Source of the DNA: an uncultured Lachnospiraceae bacterium | Lineage (GTDB): Bacteria; Bacillota; Clostridia; Lachnospirales; Lachnospiraceae | Length of the DNA stretch: 21,482 nucleotides | Assembly (NCBI GenBank): GCA_902782715.1 | Contig: CACZOG010000181.1 | Location: 1-21,482 of the forward strand | Direction: 5' to 3' | Shown here: positions 7,378-14,648 of the stretch, piece by piece | How positions within the stretch are numbered: position 1 is the stretch's first letter | Layout: the number at the start of each line of letters is the position of its first letter | Position numbers and translations under genes: made by a program | Notes under the pieces: generated by a model | Databases searched by the model: none | What the model was told of the DNA's origin: nothing | What the model saw: only the letters and a program-made list of their open reading frames with translations

Positions 7378-8295
7378 ATGAGATTAATTACACGTTCGGA
7401 TTTTGACGGACTTGCATGCGGTGCTCTTCTTAAGGAAGCCGGGATCATTGACTCATGGAAGTTCGCTCATCCCAAGGATTTACAGGACGGACTTGTTGAA
7501 GTCACTGAGAACGATGTTCTTGCCAATGTTCCTTTTGTAGAGGGCTGCGGTTTATGGTTTGATCACCACTCAAGCGAATTCGAAAGAAATCAGCTCGAAG
7601 GCAAATATAAAGGCGAAAGCAGAGTTACTCCTTCCTGCGCAAGGATCATTTATGATTACTACGGCGGAAAAGAACGTTTCGCTCATTTCGATGAAATGAT
7701 GGAAGCCGTTGACAAAGTAGATTCGGGTAACCTTACCATTGATGATGTTCAGAATCCCAAGGGCTGGGTTCTCGTAGGATTCTTAATGGATCCTCGTACA
7801 GGTCTCGGAAGATGGCGTAACTTCACCATCTCCAACTATCAGTTGATGGAAAACCTCATCGAGGCATGCAGAACATTAAATACAGAAGAGATCTTAAACC
7901 TTCCCGATGTTAAAGAACGTATCGAAGTTTACTTCGAGCAGGAAGCTTTATTCAAAGAGATGGTTAAAGCACACACCCGTGTTGAGAAAGATCTTATCAT
8001 CTCCGACTTAAGAGGTGTCGATCCCATTTATTCAGGCAACCGTTTCATGATCTACTCAATGTATCCCGAACAGAACATCTCAATGTGGATCGTAAACGGC
8101 AAGGGCGGCAAAGGATGTTCATGTGCAGTAGGTTACAGCATCCTTAACAGAACCTCAAATGTTGACGTAGGTTCGTTAATGCTTAAGTACGGCGGCGGCG
8201 GACACAAGGCTGTTGGTACATGCCAGTTCAAGGATGAGGAAATGGATGAGAAGATCAAATTACTCATCAACGACATCGTAAATTACGAAGCTTAA
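7378..8295 (+). CDS. DHH/DHHA1 family phosphoesterase
   Basis: This 305-residue protein of the DHH superfamily has an N-terminal DHH domain with SDFDG (7-11), the namesake FDHHSSE (61-67) and a further acidic site VDKVDSG (111-117). The C-terminal DHHA1 domain carries KYGGGGHKAVG (270-280). These bind two Mn2+/Mg2+ ions and nucleic-acid or phosphate ends. Close annotations are usually exopolyphosphatase-like or NrnA-like; known family activities include cleavage of nanoRNA, of pAp and of linear or cyclic dinucleotides. The substrate cannot be set from sequence. With two diguanylate cyclases in the window, a role in degrading pGpG is possible but is inference. The gene is monocistronic, with its own promoter and terminator, and is the only rightward gene in this part. 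Confidence 0.88.
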   Translation: MRLITRSDFDGLACGALLKEAGIIDSWKFAHPKDLQDGLVEVTENDVLANVPFVEGCGLWFDHHSSEFERNQLEGKYKGESRVTPSCARIIYDYYGGKERFAHFDEMMEAVDKVDSGNLTIDDVQNPKGWVLVGFLMDPRTGLGRWRNFTISNYQLMENLIEACRTLNTEEILNLPDVKERIEVYFEQEALFKEMVKAHTRVEKDLIISDLRGVDPIYSGNRFMIYSMYPEQNISMWIVNGKGGKGCSCAVGYSILNRTSNVDVGSLMLKYGGGGHKAVGTCQFKDEEMDEKIKLLINDIVNYEA

Positions 8296-8305
8296 TATGA
8301 AACAT

Positions 8306-8336
8306 AAAATCCCGGCACGGTGTGTCGGGATTTTTT
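8306..8336 (+). terminator. Intrinsic terminator after the DHH gene
   Basis: ATCCCGGCAC (8309-8318) pairs with GTGTCGGGAT (8322-8331) around a GGT loop, flanked by AAA and a run of six T. One pair is G-U (8315/8325) in + strand RNA and would be a C-A mismatch on the other strand, so the hairpin is better in the rightward transcript. It starts about 10 bases after the stop. Confidence 0.9.
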
Positions 8337-8357
8337 AATTCCTTAAAGCAAATGAAA

Positions 8358-8381
8358 TGCCCGACATATACATGCCGGGCA
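8358..8381 (-). terminator. Intrinsic terminator after the AMP-forming ligase gene
   Basis: On the - strand TGCCCGGCAT pairs with ATGTCGGGCA around a GTAT loop, with one G-U pair that would be an A-C mismatch on the + strand. The following run is TTTCATTTGCTTT, a weak U tract. The + strand side also has a T-rich tail, so it may act as a second stop for the DHH transcript. Confidence 0.75.
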
Positions 8382-8394
8382 CTTTTATTTTATC

Positions 8395-10035
8395 TTATTT
8401 ATCAATCTCGTTCTGAGCAGCTACAAGGTTGTCTACGCAGTAGATCGCACGAAGCTTCGGCTTCTCGATCTTTCCTGTCGGATTTCTGGGAATATCGGCG
8501 AAGATAATCTTTCTCGGTCTCTTATATCTGGGAAGTTTGTGGCAGAACTCTTCCACTTCTTCTTCCGTAAGAGTAAATCCGTTCTTTATTTCAATAATCG
8601 CTGCCGTAACTTCACCGAGTCTCTTGTCGGGAATACCGATCACGGCTACGTCCTTTATTGCATTATGCTGTCTTAAGAAATCTTCGATCTGTACAGGGTA
8701 AATGTTTTCACCGCCGGAGATAACGACGTCTTTCTTTCTGTCAACAAGGAAGATGAATCCGTCCTCGTCTTCTCTTGCCATATCTCCCGTGAAGAGCCAT
8801 CCGTCTGCAAGTACTTCAGCGGTAGCCTTCGGGTCGTTGTAATAGCATTCCATTACGCCGGGGCCCTTAACCGCAAGTTCTCCGACTTCACCCTTATTGA
8901 CTTCTTTTCTGTTCTCGTCGACAATCTTAACTTCCCAGCCGTATCCTGCTTTTCCGATAGCGCCGACTTTGTGAATGTTCTCAACACCGAGATGAACACA
9001 GCCCGGTCCGATGGATTCCGAAAGGCCGTAGTTGGTATCGTACTGATGATTCGGGAACACCTTCTTCCATCTTGCGATAAGTGAAGGAGGTACGGGCTGA
9101 GCACCTATATGCATTAGTCTCCACTGTGAGAGCTCGTAATCTTCAAGTTTAACTTCTCCCGCATCAATTGCATCAAGAATATCCTGAGCCCAGGGAACGA
9201 GCAGCCATACGATTGTACATTTCTCTTTGCTTACGGCTTCGAGAATTGTAGCGGGCTTTGTTCCTTTTAACAGAACAGCCTTTGATCCGGATAAAAGAGA
9301 ACCGAACCAGTGCATCTTGGCTCCAGTATGATACAAAGGAGGAATGCAAAGGAATACATCGTCTCTCTGCTGGCCGTGGTGATTCTGTTCAACGGCACAT
9401 GAATGCATCAATGCACGATGCTTGTGAAGGATTGCCTTGGGGAAGCCTGTAGTACCTGATGAGAAGTAAATTGCGGCATAATCGTCATCCGTAATCTTAA
9501 CATCGGGCTTTTGGCTCGAGCAGTTTGCCACCTGGCTTATATAGTCTTCAGCAAATGAAGGACAGTTCTCTCCGACGTAGAAAAGAAGTCTGTTCTTGCT
9601 TATGGAATCTGCGATCTCTTCAACACGTCCGATAAATTCGGGACCGAATACGAGAATGTCAACCTCTGCAAGGTTAAGGCAGTACTCGATCTCATCGGGT
9701 GCATATCTGAAGTTCAAAGGAACCGCGATCGCTCCTGCTTTCAATACACCAAAATATATAGGCAGCCATTCAAGGCAGTTCATAAGAAGAATACCAACCT
9801 TATCGCCTTTTTTAACTCCTCTTCCGATGAGCATGTTGGCGAATCTGTTAGCCTTTTCTTCGAAAACATTCCAGGTGATCTCTCTTCTGTAATGAGTTAC
9901 GGGATTTGCTTCAATAAGTTCATATTCCTTCCATGTAACTCTTCTTACTTCTTTGATCTCAGGGTTGATCTCAACCAGACAGATTTCGGAACCGAATTCT
10001 CTGGAGTTCCTGTCTAAAATTTCGGTAATAGGCAT
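8395..10035 (-). CDS. AMP-forming acyl-CoA synthetase/ligase
   Basis: A member of the ANL adenylating family that activates a carboxylic acid with ATP and normally transfers it to CoA. Using ATG at 10033-10035 (MPITEILDRN) gives 546 residues with an AGGAG site 10 bases upstream; the frame also opens 10 codons further up without a good site. Core motifs are the P-loop SSGTTGFPKAILHKH (192-206), YGLSES (336-341), the hinge-side GWLFTGD (412-418), FLVDRKKDVVISGGENIYP (429-447) and the catalytic lysine in NPTGKIEKPK (K522). An unusual stretch at about 28-52 repeats a VTW/ITW-type sequence (RRVTWKEYELIE, then RREITWNVFEEKANR), as if the usual N-terminal helix were preceded by a short duplication. 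The medium/long-chain fatty acid ligase (FadD-like) subgroup is likely; the exact acid is unknown. It has its own promoter and terminator. Confidence 0.9.
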   Translation of the reverse strand: MPITEILDRNSREFGSEICLVEINPEIKEVRRVTWKEYELIEANPVTHYRREITWNVFEEKANRFANMLIGRGVKKGDKVGILLMNCLEWLPIYFGVLKAGAIAVPLNFRYAPDEIEYCLNLAEVDILVFGPEFIGRVEEIADSISKNRLLFYVGENCPSFAEDYISQVANCSSQKPDVKITDDDYAAIYFSSGTTGFPKAILHKHRALMHSCAVEQNHHGQQRDDVFLCIPPLYHTGAKMHWFGSLLSGSKAVLLKGTKPATILEAVSKEKCTIVWLLVPWAQDILDAIDAGEVKLEDYELSQWRLMHIGAQPVPPSLIARWKKVFPNHQYDTNYGLSESIGPGCVHLGVENIHKVGAIGKAGYGWEVKIVDENRKEVNKGEVGELAVKGPGVMECYYNDPKATAEVLADGWLFTGDMAREDEDGFIFLVDRKKDVVISGGENIYPVQIEDFLRQHNAIKDVAVIGIPDKRLGEVTAAIIEIKNGFTLTEEEVEEFCHKLPRYKRPRKIIFADIPRNPTGKIEKPKLRAIYCVDNLVAAQNEIDK

Positions 10036-10070
10036 AATATAAAATCTCCTTAATTTAATACACAATGACT

Positions 10071-10099
10071 ATTATGTCACTTTAAAGCGCGAAAGTAAA
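10071..10099 (-). promoter_or_regulatory. Predicted promoter of the AMP-forming ligase gene
   Basis: On the - strand TTTACT (10094-10099), a 17-base spacer and CATAAT (10071-10076) match 4/6 and 5/6 of the sigma-A consensus. They lie about 35 bases before the ligase ATG and just after the hairpin that closes the upstream transcript. Confidence 0.6.
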
Positions 10100-10120
10100 G
10101 TGTTTTCTTGAAAAATAAAA

Positions 10121-10144
10121 AAAGCCTCTCGGCAGAAAGACTTT
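10121..10144 (-). terminator. Intrinsic terminator after the small hypothetical gene
   Basis: On the - strand AAAGTCTTTC pairs with GAGAGGCTTT around a TGCC loop, ten pairs with two G-U, followed by a run TTTATTTTT. It begins only a few bases after the stop of the 67-residue gene and separates it from the ligase promoter. Confidence 0.8.
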
Positions 10145-10150
10145 TTTCTT

Positions 10151-10354
10151 TTAATATACTTTTATCGTTTCGATCACCAACTGTGATTTGTAATCAACAT
10201 TGGCCTTCTCAATCTTACGACGTAATTCCATTTCATCTTTGCATTTGACGGCACTCGTAATATCAGGAGTCATATAGAACCGCGAAAGCAGTTTCTTCTC
10301 TGCCAAATATTCGTCCGTCCTTGTATTATGTGCTATATAGTATTCAGCAGCCAT
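10151..10354 (-). CDS. Small protein of unknown function
   Basis: I do not recognise this family. From ATG at 10352-10354 it encodes 67 residues beginning MAAEYYIAHNTRTDEYLA and ending LVIETIKVY. A GGGGA site 7 bases upstream supports this start; an in-frame TTG six codons earlier is less likely. The protein is charged and soluble, with no signal peptide, membrane segment or cysteine pair, and looks like a short alpha/beta fold. It follows the zinc-ribbon gene after about 50 bases and is closed by a terminator, so the two probably share a transcript. No function is assigned. Confidence 0.65.
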   Translation of the reverse strand: MAAEYYIAHNTRTDEYLAEKKLLSRFYMTPDITSAVKCKDEMELRRKIEKANVDYKSQLVIETIKVY

Positions 10355-10405
10355 ATCTGTTTCCCCTTTCAAGTAATTTTATGATTATTACATTTATTTC
10401 ATTCC

Positions 10406-10750
10406 CTAAATAATAACCAATTCCTCGGATACAGCTTTGAGTTTATAACCGCATTTGTTACAGAAAGAACTGTCATACGGTAATGTATTTCCGCAATTCT
10501 CACACATCCTCATTCCCTGTGTTTTAAGCTTGCGGTTATTCCAAACTTTGCAATTGTATTCAAGCTTTCTTATCGTGTCAACTTTATCTTTGTAAATCTC
10601 GTCTACGCTTTCATTATCCTTGTTGGCCTCGTAGAAGATCTCTCCAAGCTGATAAATCATGTCTTTCTTCATATCCTCGGCCTGTTTGAGCGATACCTCA
10701 ATGGATTTGAGTTCGGCAGAAGAATTTTCTTTTTTGAATCCCATTGCCAT
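10406..10750 (-). CDS. Small zinc-ribbon protein with N-terminal helix
   Basis: This 114-residue protein has residues ~10-75 predicted as charged helices, probably a coiled coil. They are followed by a zinc ribbon with C83 and C86 (MCENCGNTL) and C97 and C100 (FCNKCGYKL), then a short tail. The four-cysteine ribbon is of the generic zinc-ribbon type found on many bacterial proteins, and the family role is unknown to me. A strong site (GGGGGA, 7 bases from ATG) supports the start, and a near-consensus promoter lies just upstream. It probably heads a two-gene transcript with the 67-residue protein. Confidence 0.8.
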   Translation of the reverse strand: MAMGFKKENSSAELKSIEVSLKQAEDMKKDMIYQLGEIFYEANKDNESVDEIYKDKVDTIRKLEYNCKVWNNRKLKTQGMRMCENCGNTLPYDSSFCNKCGYKLKAVSEELVII

Positions 10751-10782
10751 GTTTCAGTCCCCCTAATCTATCTCTTATAATA

Positions 10783-10810
10783 ATTATAACCTTTGTGATA
10801 AATAAGTCAA
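10783..10810 (-). promoter_or_regulatory. Predicted strong promoter of the zinc-ribbon gene
   Basis: On the - strand TTGACT (10805-10810), a 16-base spacer and a perfect TATAAT (10783-10788) form the closest match to the sigma-A consensus among those I noted in the window, about 32 bases before the ATG. Confidence 0.75.
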
Positions 10811-10853
10811 TTATGACAACCACTAAAAATGTTAATTTATTGTTAAAAAATTT

Positions 10854-11420
10854 TTAAGGCTTTTTACGCACGGAATATCCGAATTTTCCTATATATTCGC
10901 CCAGTTTTCTGTACTCCCCGTGGGAGTATACCATAAGGCGTGAATCATTGAGATTATATTTGCCTTTTTCGTCCATATATTTCTCGTCTACGCTCACGCT
11001 TACAACCTCTGCGATAAACATTGTATGGCTTCCGAGTTCCTTTATTTCCTTTACTTTGCATTCAAGGAAAAGAGGGCTCTCATCGATCCCCGGGCACTTA
11101 ACGATGCTCGATTCTGCCGGATGAAGGTTCATTTCTTTGAATTTATCGATATCCCTGCCCGATTTAACACCGCAGTAATCCGTTGCAAAGGTAAGATCTT
11201 CCGTAGTTAAGTTGATAACGAACTCTCCTGTTTCTCTGATGATGTCATGAGAATATCTTTCAGGTCTTACGCTTATTGAGACCATTACGGGATCGGAGCA
11301 GATAGTTCCTGCCCACGCAAGCGTGATGATATTGGGCTTCTCTCCCTCTCTCTGGCATGTAACCATTACTGCGGGAAGCGGATAAAGCATGTTTCCCGGA
11401 CGCCAATTCTGTCTTGCCAT
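10854..11420 (-). CDS. Flavin reductase-like / flavoredoxin FMN-binding protein
   Basis: This 188-residue protein has the FMN-binding split-barrel fold. Its opening NMLYPLPAVMVTCQ, the core TLAWAGTICSDPVMVSISVRP (around 33-53), the following ERYSHDII and EFVINLT (66-72) fit the flavin reductase/flavoredoxin family, which binds FMN as a dimer and passes electrons from NAD(P)H or to small acceptors. The partner is not visible here. The gene starts 75 bases after the NhaC antiporter stop, with AAGGAG before the ATG. A hairpin terminator lies in that gap, so the gene is either read through at a reduced level or has a weak promoter that I could not identify. Confidence 0.87.
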   Translation of the reverse strand: MARQNWRPGNMLYPLPAVMVTCQREGEKPNIITLAWAGTICSDPVMVSISVRPERYSHDIIRETGEFVINLTTEDLTFATDYCGVKSGRDIDKFKEMNLHPAESSIVKCPGIDESPLFLECKVKEIKELGSHTMFIAEVVSVSVDEKYMDEKGKYNLNDSRLMVYSHGEYRKLGEYIGKFGYSVRKKP

Positions 11421-11441
11421 AATAAACTCCTTAAAAATATA

Positions 11442-11474
11442 AAAGGCGGAATCGCGGAGAGCGAAACCGCCTTT
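11442..11474 (-). terminator. Intrinsic terminator after the NhaC-family gene
   Basis: On the - strand AAAGGCGG (11467-11474) pairs with CCGCCTTT (11442-11449). An inner TCGC/GCGA stem lies beyond a 2x2 mismatch, and the T-rich TTATATTTTT follows. It lies between the antiporter stop and the flavin reductase start, just before the latter's ribosome site. Confidence 0.75.
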
Positions 11475-11495
11475 AGATACTTAATGATACTGCTT

Positions 11496-13034
11496 TTATG
11501 CAGCCTGTTCTTTATTCTTTGGTGCAAAGATAAGTTTGAGTAAGAAAAGCATTCCTACCGTAAGTACCGCACCGATGATCAGGCATATGACCGCATTCTG
11601 TATAAATCCTGCAAAAAGATACGTTACGAACGATACAGCTGCAACGCTTATCGCATAAGGCAGCTGCGTTGATACGTGATTAACGTGCTTGATCTGCGCA
11701 CCTGCGGACGCCATGATCGTCGTATCCGAAATGGGCGAACAGTGATCGCCGCAGACAGCACCTGCAAGACAAGCGGAAATACCGATGATAAAGAGTGTGC
11801 TGTCAACAGGGAAGATTGCCGTAACAATGGGAATGAGAATTCCGAATGTTCCCCATGAAGTACCTGTTGCAAAAGCAAGGAAGCATGCAACAACGAATAT
11901 AACTGCAGGAAGCAGAGCATAAAGACCGTCTGCCGCATTCTCCATAACACCGCTTACGAAAATGCTTGCTTCAAGTTCGGATGTCATGTTCTTTAAAGAT
12001 ACCGCAAGCGTAAGAATGAGAATTGCGGGAACCATTGCCTTAAATCCCTTGGGTATGCATTCCATGGCATCCTTAAAGGAAATGACTCTTCTGATAAGAA
12101 GATATGCGATAGTGATTATCAAAGCAATAAGAGCACCCCAGGGAAGACCTACTGTCGAATCAGTGTTACCGAATGCTCCGATGAAATTACCGGCATTATC
12201 CGTTTCGCCCCAGAAATCGACTCCGAAGAAACCGCCGATATAGATCATTCCGATGATACAGGTTACTATAAGAACCACAACCGGAAGGACAAGATCTATT
12301 ACTTTGCCTTTGGGATTAAACTTCTCTTCTTCTTTGTCGCTCAATCCGCCGACATCGCCGTTCTGCGCATCTTTCTCGTATTTAACCATCGGTCCGAAAT
12401 CGAATTTAAGAAGGATCAGACCGATTACGAATACGAAAGTAAGAAGGGAATAATAGTTAAAGAAAATCGCCTTGCAGAAAAGCTGAATACCGTTGATTCC
12501 CGTATTCATGTCTTTTGCAACGCCTGATACCGCAGCTGCCCATGATGAAATGGGAGCGATCATACAGATCGGAGCTGCCGTAGCATCAATAAGATATGAC
12601 AGTTTCGCTCTGGAGATCTTCTTTGAGTCAGTAATGGGTTTCATTACCGAACCAACAGTAAGACAGTTAAAATAATCGTCTACGAAGATCAAAACTCCGA
12701 GAACAAAAGTAGCGAGCTGTGCGCCGATCTTTGTCTTAATGTGTTTCTCGGCCCATCTTCCGAATGCAGCCGAACCGCCTGCGGAATTGATCAGAGCAAC
12801 CATGATTCCCAAAAGAATAAGGAATAAGAAGATGCCCGCGTTTCCGGTTATAGCCTCGATCAGACCTTTGTTTACGATAGTGTCGATCGTACCTACCGGA
12901 TTAAATCCCGCTACGAAGAGCGCTCCTATGATGATCCCGACAAAAAGTGACGAATAAGCTTCCTTTGTTATCAAAGCAAGCACAATAGCCACTACAGGCG
13001 GAATAAGCGCCCAAAAAGTGCCTTTACCAAACAT
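11496..13034 (-). CDS. NhaC-family Na+/H+ antiporter
   Basis: This is a 512-residue polytopic membrane protein with about 11-12 hydrophobic segments. NhaC-family marks are GGSAAFGRWAEKH near residue 90, FATGTSWGTFGILIPI in the later half and CGDHCSPISDTTIMASAGA, which carries the conserved acidic and polar ion-site residues. Family members exchange Na+ for H+; some exchange organic acids such as malate and lactate, or take up amino acids, so the substrate is not certain. A GGGAGG site precedes the ATG. The gene follows pepD by 86 bases without an obvious terminator, so it may be cotranscribed with pepD and the membrane-anchored protease. Confidence 0.9.
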   Translation of the reverse strand: MFGKGTFWALIPPVVAIVLALITKEAYSSLFVGIIIGALFVAGFNPVGTIDTIVNKGLIEAITGNAGIFLFLILLGIMVALINSAGGSAAFGRWAEKHIKTKIGAQLATFVLGVLIFVDDYFNCLTVGSVMKPITDSKKISRAKLSYLIDATAAPICMIAPISSWAAAVSGVAKDMNTGINGIQLFCKAIFFNYYSLLTFVFVIGLILLKFDFGPMVKYEKDAQNGDVGGLSDKEEEKFNPKGKVIDLVLPVVVLIVTCIIGMIYIGGFFGVDFWGETDNAGNFIGAFGNTDSTVGLPWGALIALIITIAYLLIRRVISFKDAMECIPKGFKAMVPAILILTLAVSLKNMTSELEASIFVSGVMENAADGLYALLPAVIFVVACFLAFATGTSWGTFGILIPIVTAIFPVDSTLFIIGISACLAGAVCGDHCSPISDTTIMASAGAQIKHVNHVSTQLPYAISVAAVSFVTYLFAGFIQNAVICLIIGAVLTVGMLFLLKLIFAPKNKEQAA

Positions 13035-13120
13035 GTTGTAACCTCCCTAACCTTTTATTGTTATTTCGTATAACAACCAATTACCATTTTAATACAAAAA
13101 GACAAATATTTAAAGACAAA

Positions 13121-14647
13121 TCAGGCTTTTTGCGAGAGTACTTCCAAAAGAAGTTTTCTTACTCTTTCAACACTCTCAAGATCGAGTTTTTCTTCAGTTG
13201 TATGAATGTTTAAAATATTCGGTCCGATAGAAATAACATCCAGATCGTTCTTCTTCTCAAGAAGGATCCCGCATTCAAGTCCCGCATGTACTCCCGTTAC
13301 GATCGCATCTTTTCCGAAAAGCTTCTTATAGGTGTCTGCCACCCTTCCCGTCAAAACGGAATCGGGATCATATGCCCATCCGGGATAATCACCCGTTAAA
13401 GCAAGCTTGCATCCGTGTCCAGCGAGTATCGTTCCAAGTCTTTCTTTTAATGCTTCCTTGCTATCCTTAATAGAACTTCTTAAAAGAAAATCAAGTTTGA
13501 AGCCTTCGTCATCAAGGCTCATAACGCCTAAATTAAGACTTGTCTCGACAAGATCGTTAAGTTCGCTCATCTTAATAACGCCGTCGGGTACTTCATTGAG
13601 GATTTCGATAATGTCTGATGATCTGTCGAGACATTTTATATGACATTCGTCTGTTGCGCCCGGGCATGCCGCATCTGTCGGATCGCTAACTTTATTTTCT
13701 GATGAACCGGCAGAACCGCAGGTATTCTTCGAAGCGCATGATGCACATGAATTGTCTGCTACGATAGGCGTCACTACGATCTGTATATCATCATCGATTC
13801 CTTTGTATTCTTCTGTCAGTTTCTCATCAAAGACGCTTATGACTTCTACGAATTTCTCATCGGAAACATCCGTACAGATCATTGCCTTCGCTGATGCGGG
13901 AATCGCATTATCTTTTTCGCCGCCCGAGATATCAATGATATCCGTTGCACCTGCTTTGTTTATTTCTTTAAGAAGTCTTCCGAGCACGATGCATGCATTG
14001 GCTCTTCCTTCATGGATCGAAGTGCCCGAATGACCGCCTTTTAAGCCTTTAAATTCGACGGAATATACTTTGCCGTGAATATCCTTGCTTTTCTTCGTCT
14101 CAAGCAGCGAGAGCATTCTTACTCCGCCTGCACATGATGTGGTGATAACACCCTCTTCTTCCGAATCGACATTTATCATATATCTGCCCGTTATATCGGA
14201 CAGATCGATCCCTACAGCACCGTCCATTCCGACTTCTTCATTCACGGTAAAGATACATTCAAGTTTGGGATGTCTGATCGTATCGCTCTCAAGGATTTCT
14301 AAAGCATATGCTATGGCTATTCCGTCATCACCTCCGAGTGTTGTATCTTTTGCGAAAAGATATCCGTCCTCTTCCATAAGATCAAGGCCTTCCTTAGTCA
14401 TATCTTTCTTACAGTCGGAAGTCTTTACCGCAACCATATCCATATGGCCCTGGAGAATAATGCCTTCCTCGTTCTCATAGCCTTCGGATGCATCTTTAAA
14501 GATTATTACGTTTTTAAGTTCATCCTGTCTGTATTTAAGATCATGCTTCTTTGCAAAATCGACAAGATAATCGCTTATCGCATCTATATTGTAAGAGCCG
14601 TGAGGGATCGCACATATTTCCTTAAAATAATCAAGAGTTCTGCTCAT
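13121..14647 (-). CDS. pepD: Aminoacyl-histidine dipeptidase (M20) with Cys-rich insert
   Basis: A cytosolic two-zinc M20 peptidase that cleaves X-His and other dipeptides. The metal and catalytic sites are intact: LQGHMDM (H68, D70), LGGDDG (104-109, bridging Asp), the NEEVGMDGA Glu pair (E137, E138), INVDSEEEG (D161) and the C-terminal NIHTTEE (H482). The lid/dimer domain includes KGGHSG. The 508-residue length is a little more than E. coli PepD (485). The surplus is a segment at about 298-340 with six cysteines (C301, C304, C310, C328, C335, C339) rich in Ser, Gly, Ala and Asp. The sequence resumes family-like on both sides in the same frame, so this looks like an in-frame insert rather than a frameshift. 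The gene starts 1 base after the stop of the protease gene, so translation is likely coupled. Confidence 0.93.
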   Translation of the reverse strand: MSRTLDYFKEICAIPHGSYNIDAISDYLVDFAKKHDLKYRQDELKNVIIFKDASEGYENEEGIILQGHMDMVAVKTSDCKKDMTKEGLDLMEEDGYLFAKDTTLGGDDGIAIAYALEILESDTIRHPKLECIFTVNEEVGMDGAVGIDLSDITGRYMINVDSEEEGVITTSCAGGVRMLSLLETKKSKDIHGKVYSVEFKGLKGGHSGTSIHEGRANACIVLGRLLKEINKAGATDIIDISGGEKDNAIPASAKAMICTDVSDEKFVEVISVFDEKLTEEYKGIDDDIQIVVTPIVADNSCASCASKNTCGSAGSSENKVSDPTDAACPGATDECHIKCLDRSSDIIEILNEVPDGVIKMSELNDLVETSLNLGVMSLDDEGFKLDFLLRSSIKDSKEALKERLGTILAGHGCKLALTGDYPGWAYDPDSVLTGRVADTYKKLFGKDAIVTGVHAGLECGILLEKKNDLDVISIGPNILNIHTTEEKLDLESVERVRKLLLEVLSQKA

Positions 14648-14648
14648 A

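Noticed and set aside
10355..10372. TTG start six codons upstream for the 67-residue protein
   Set aside because: The GGGGA site lies at the right distance for the ATG at 10354, not for the TTG.
13628..13756. Possible frameshift or assembly error behind the Cys-rich part of PepD
   Set aside because: The M20 motifs continue in the same frame on both sides and the segment has no stop, so an in-frame insert is the simpler reading.
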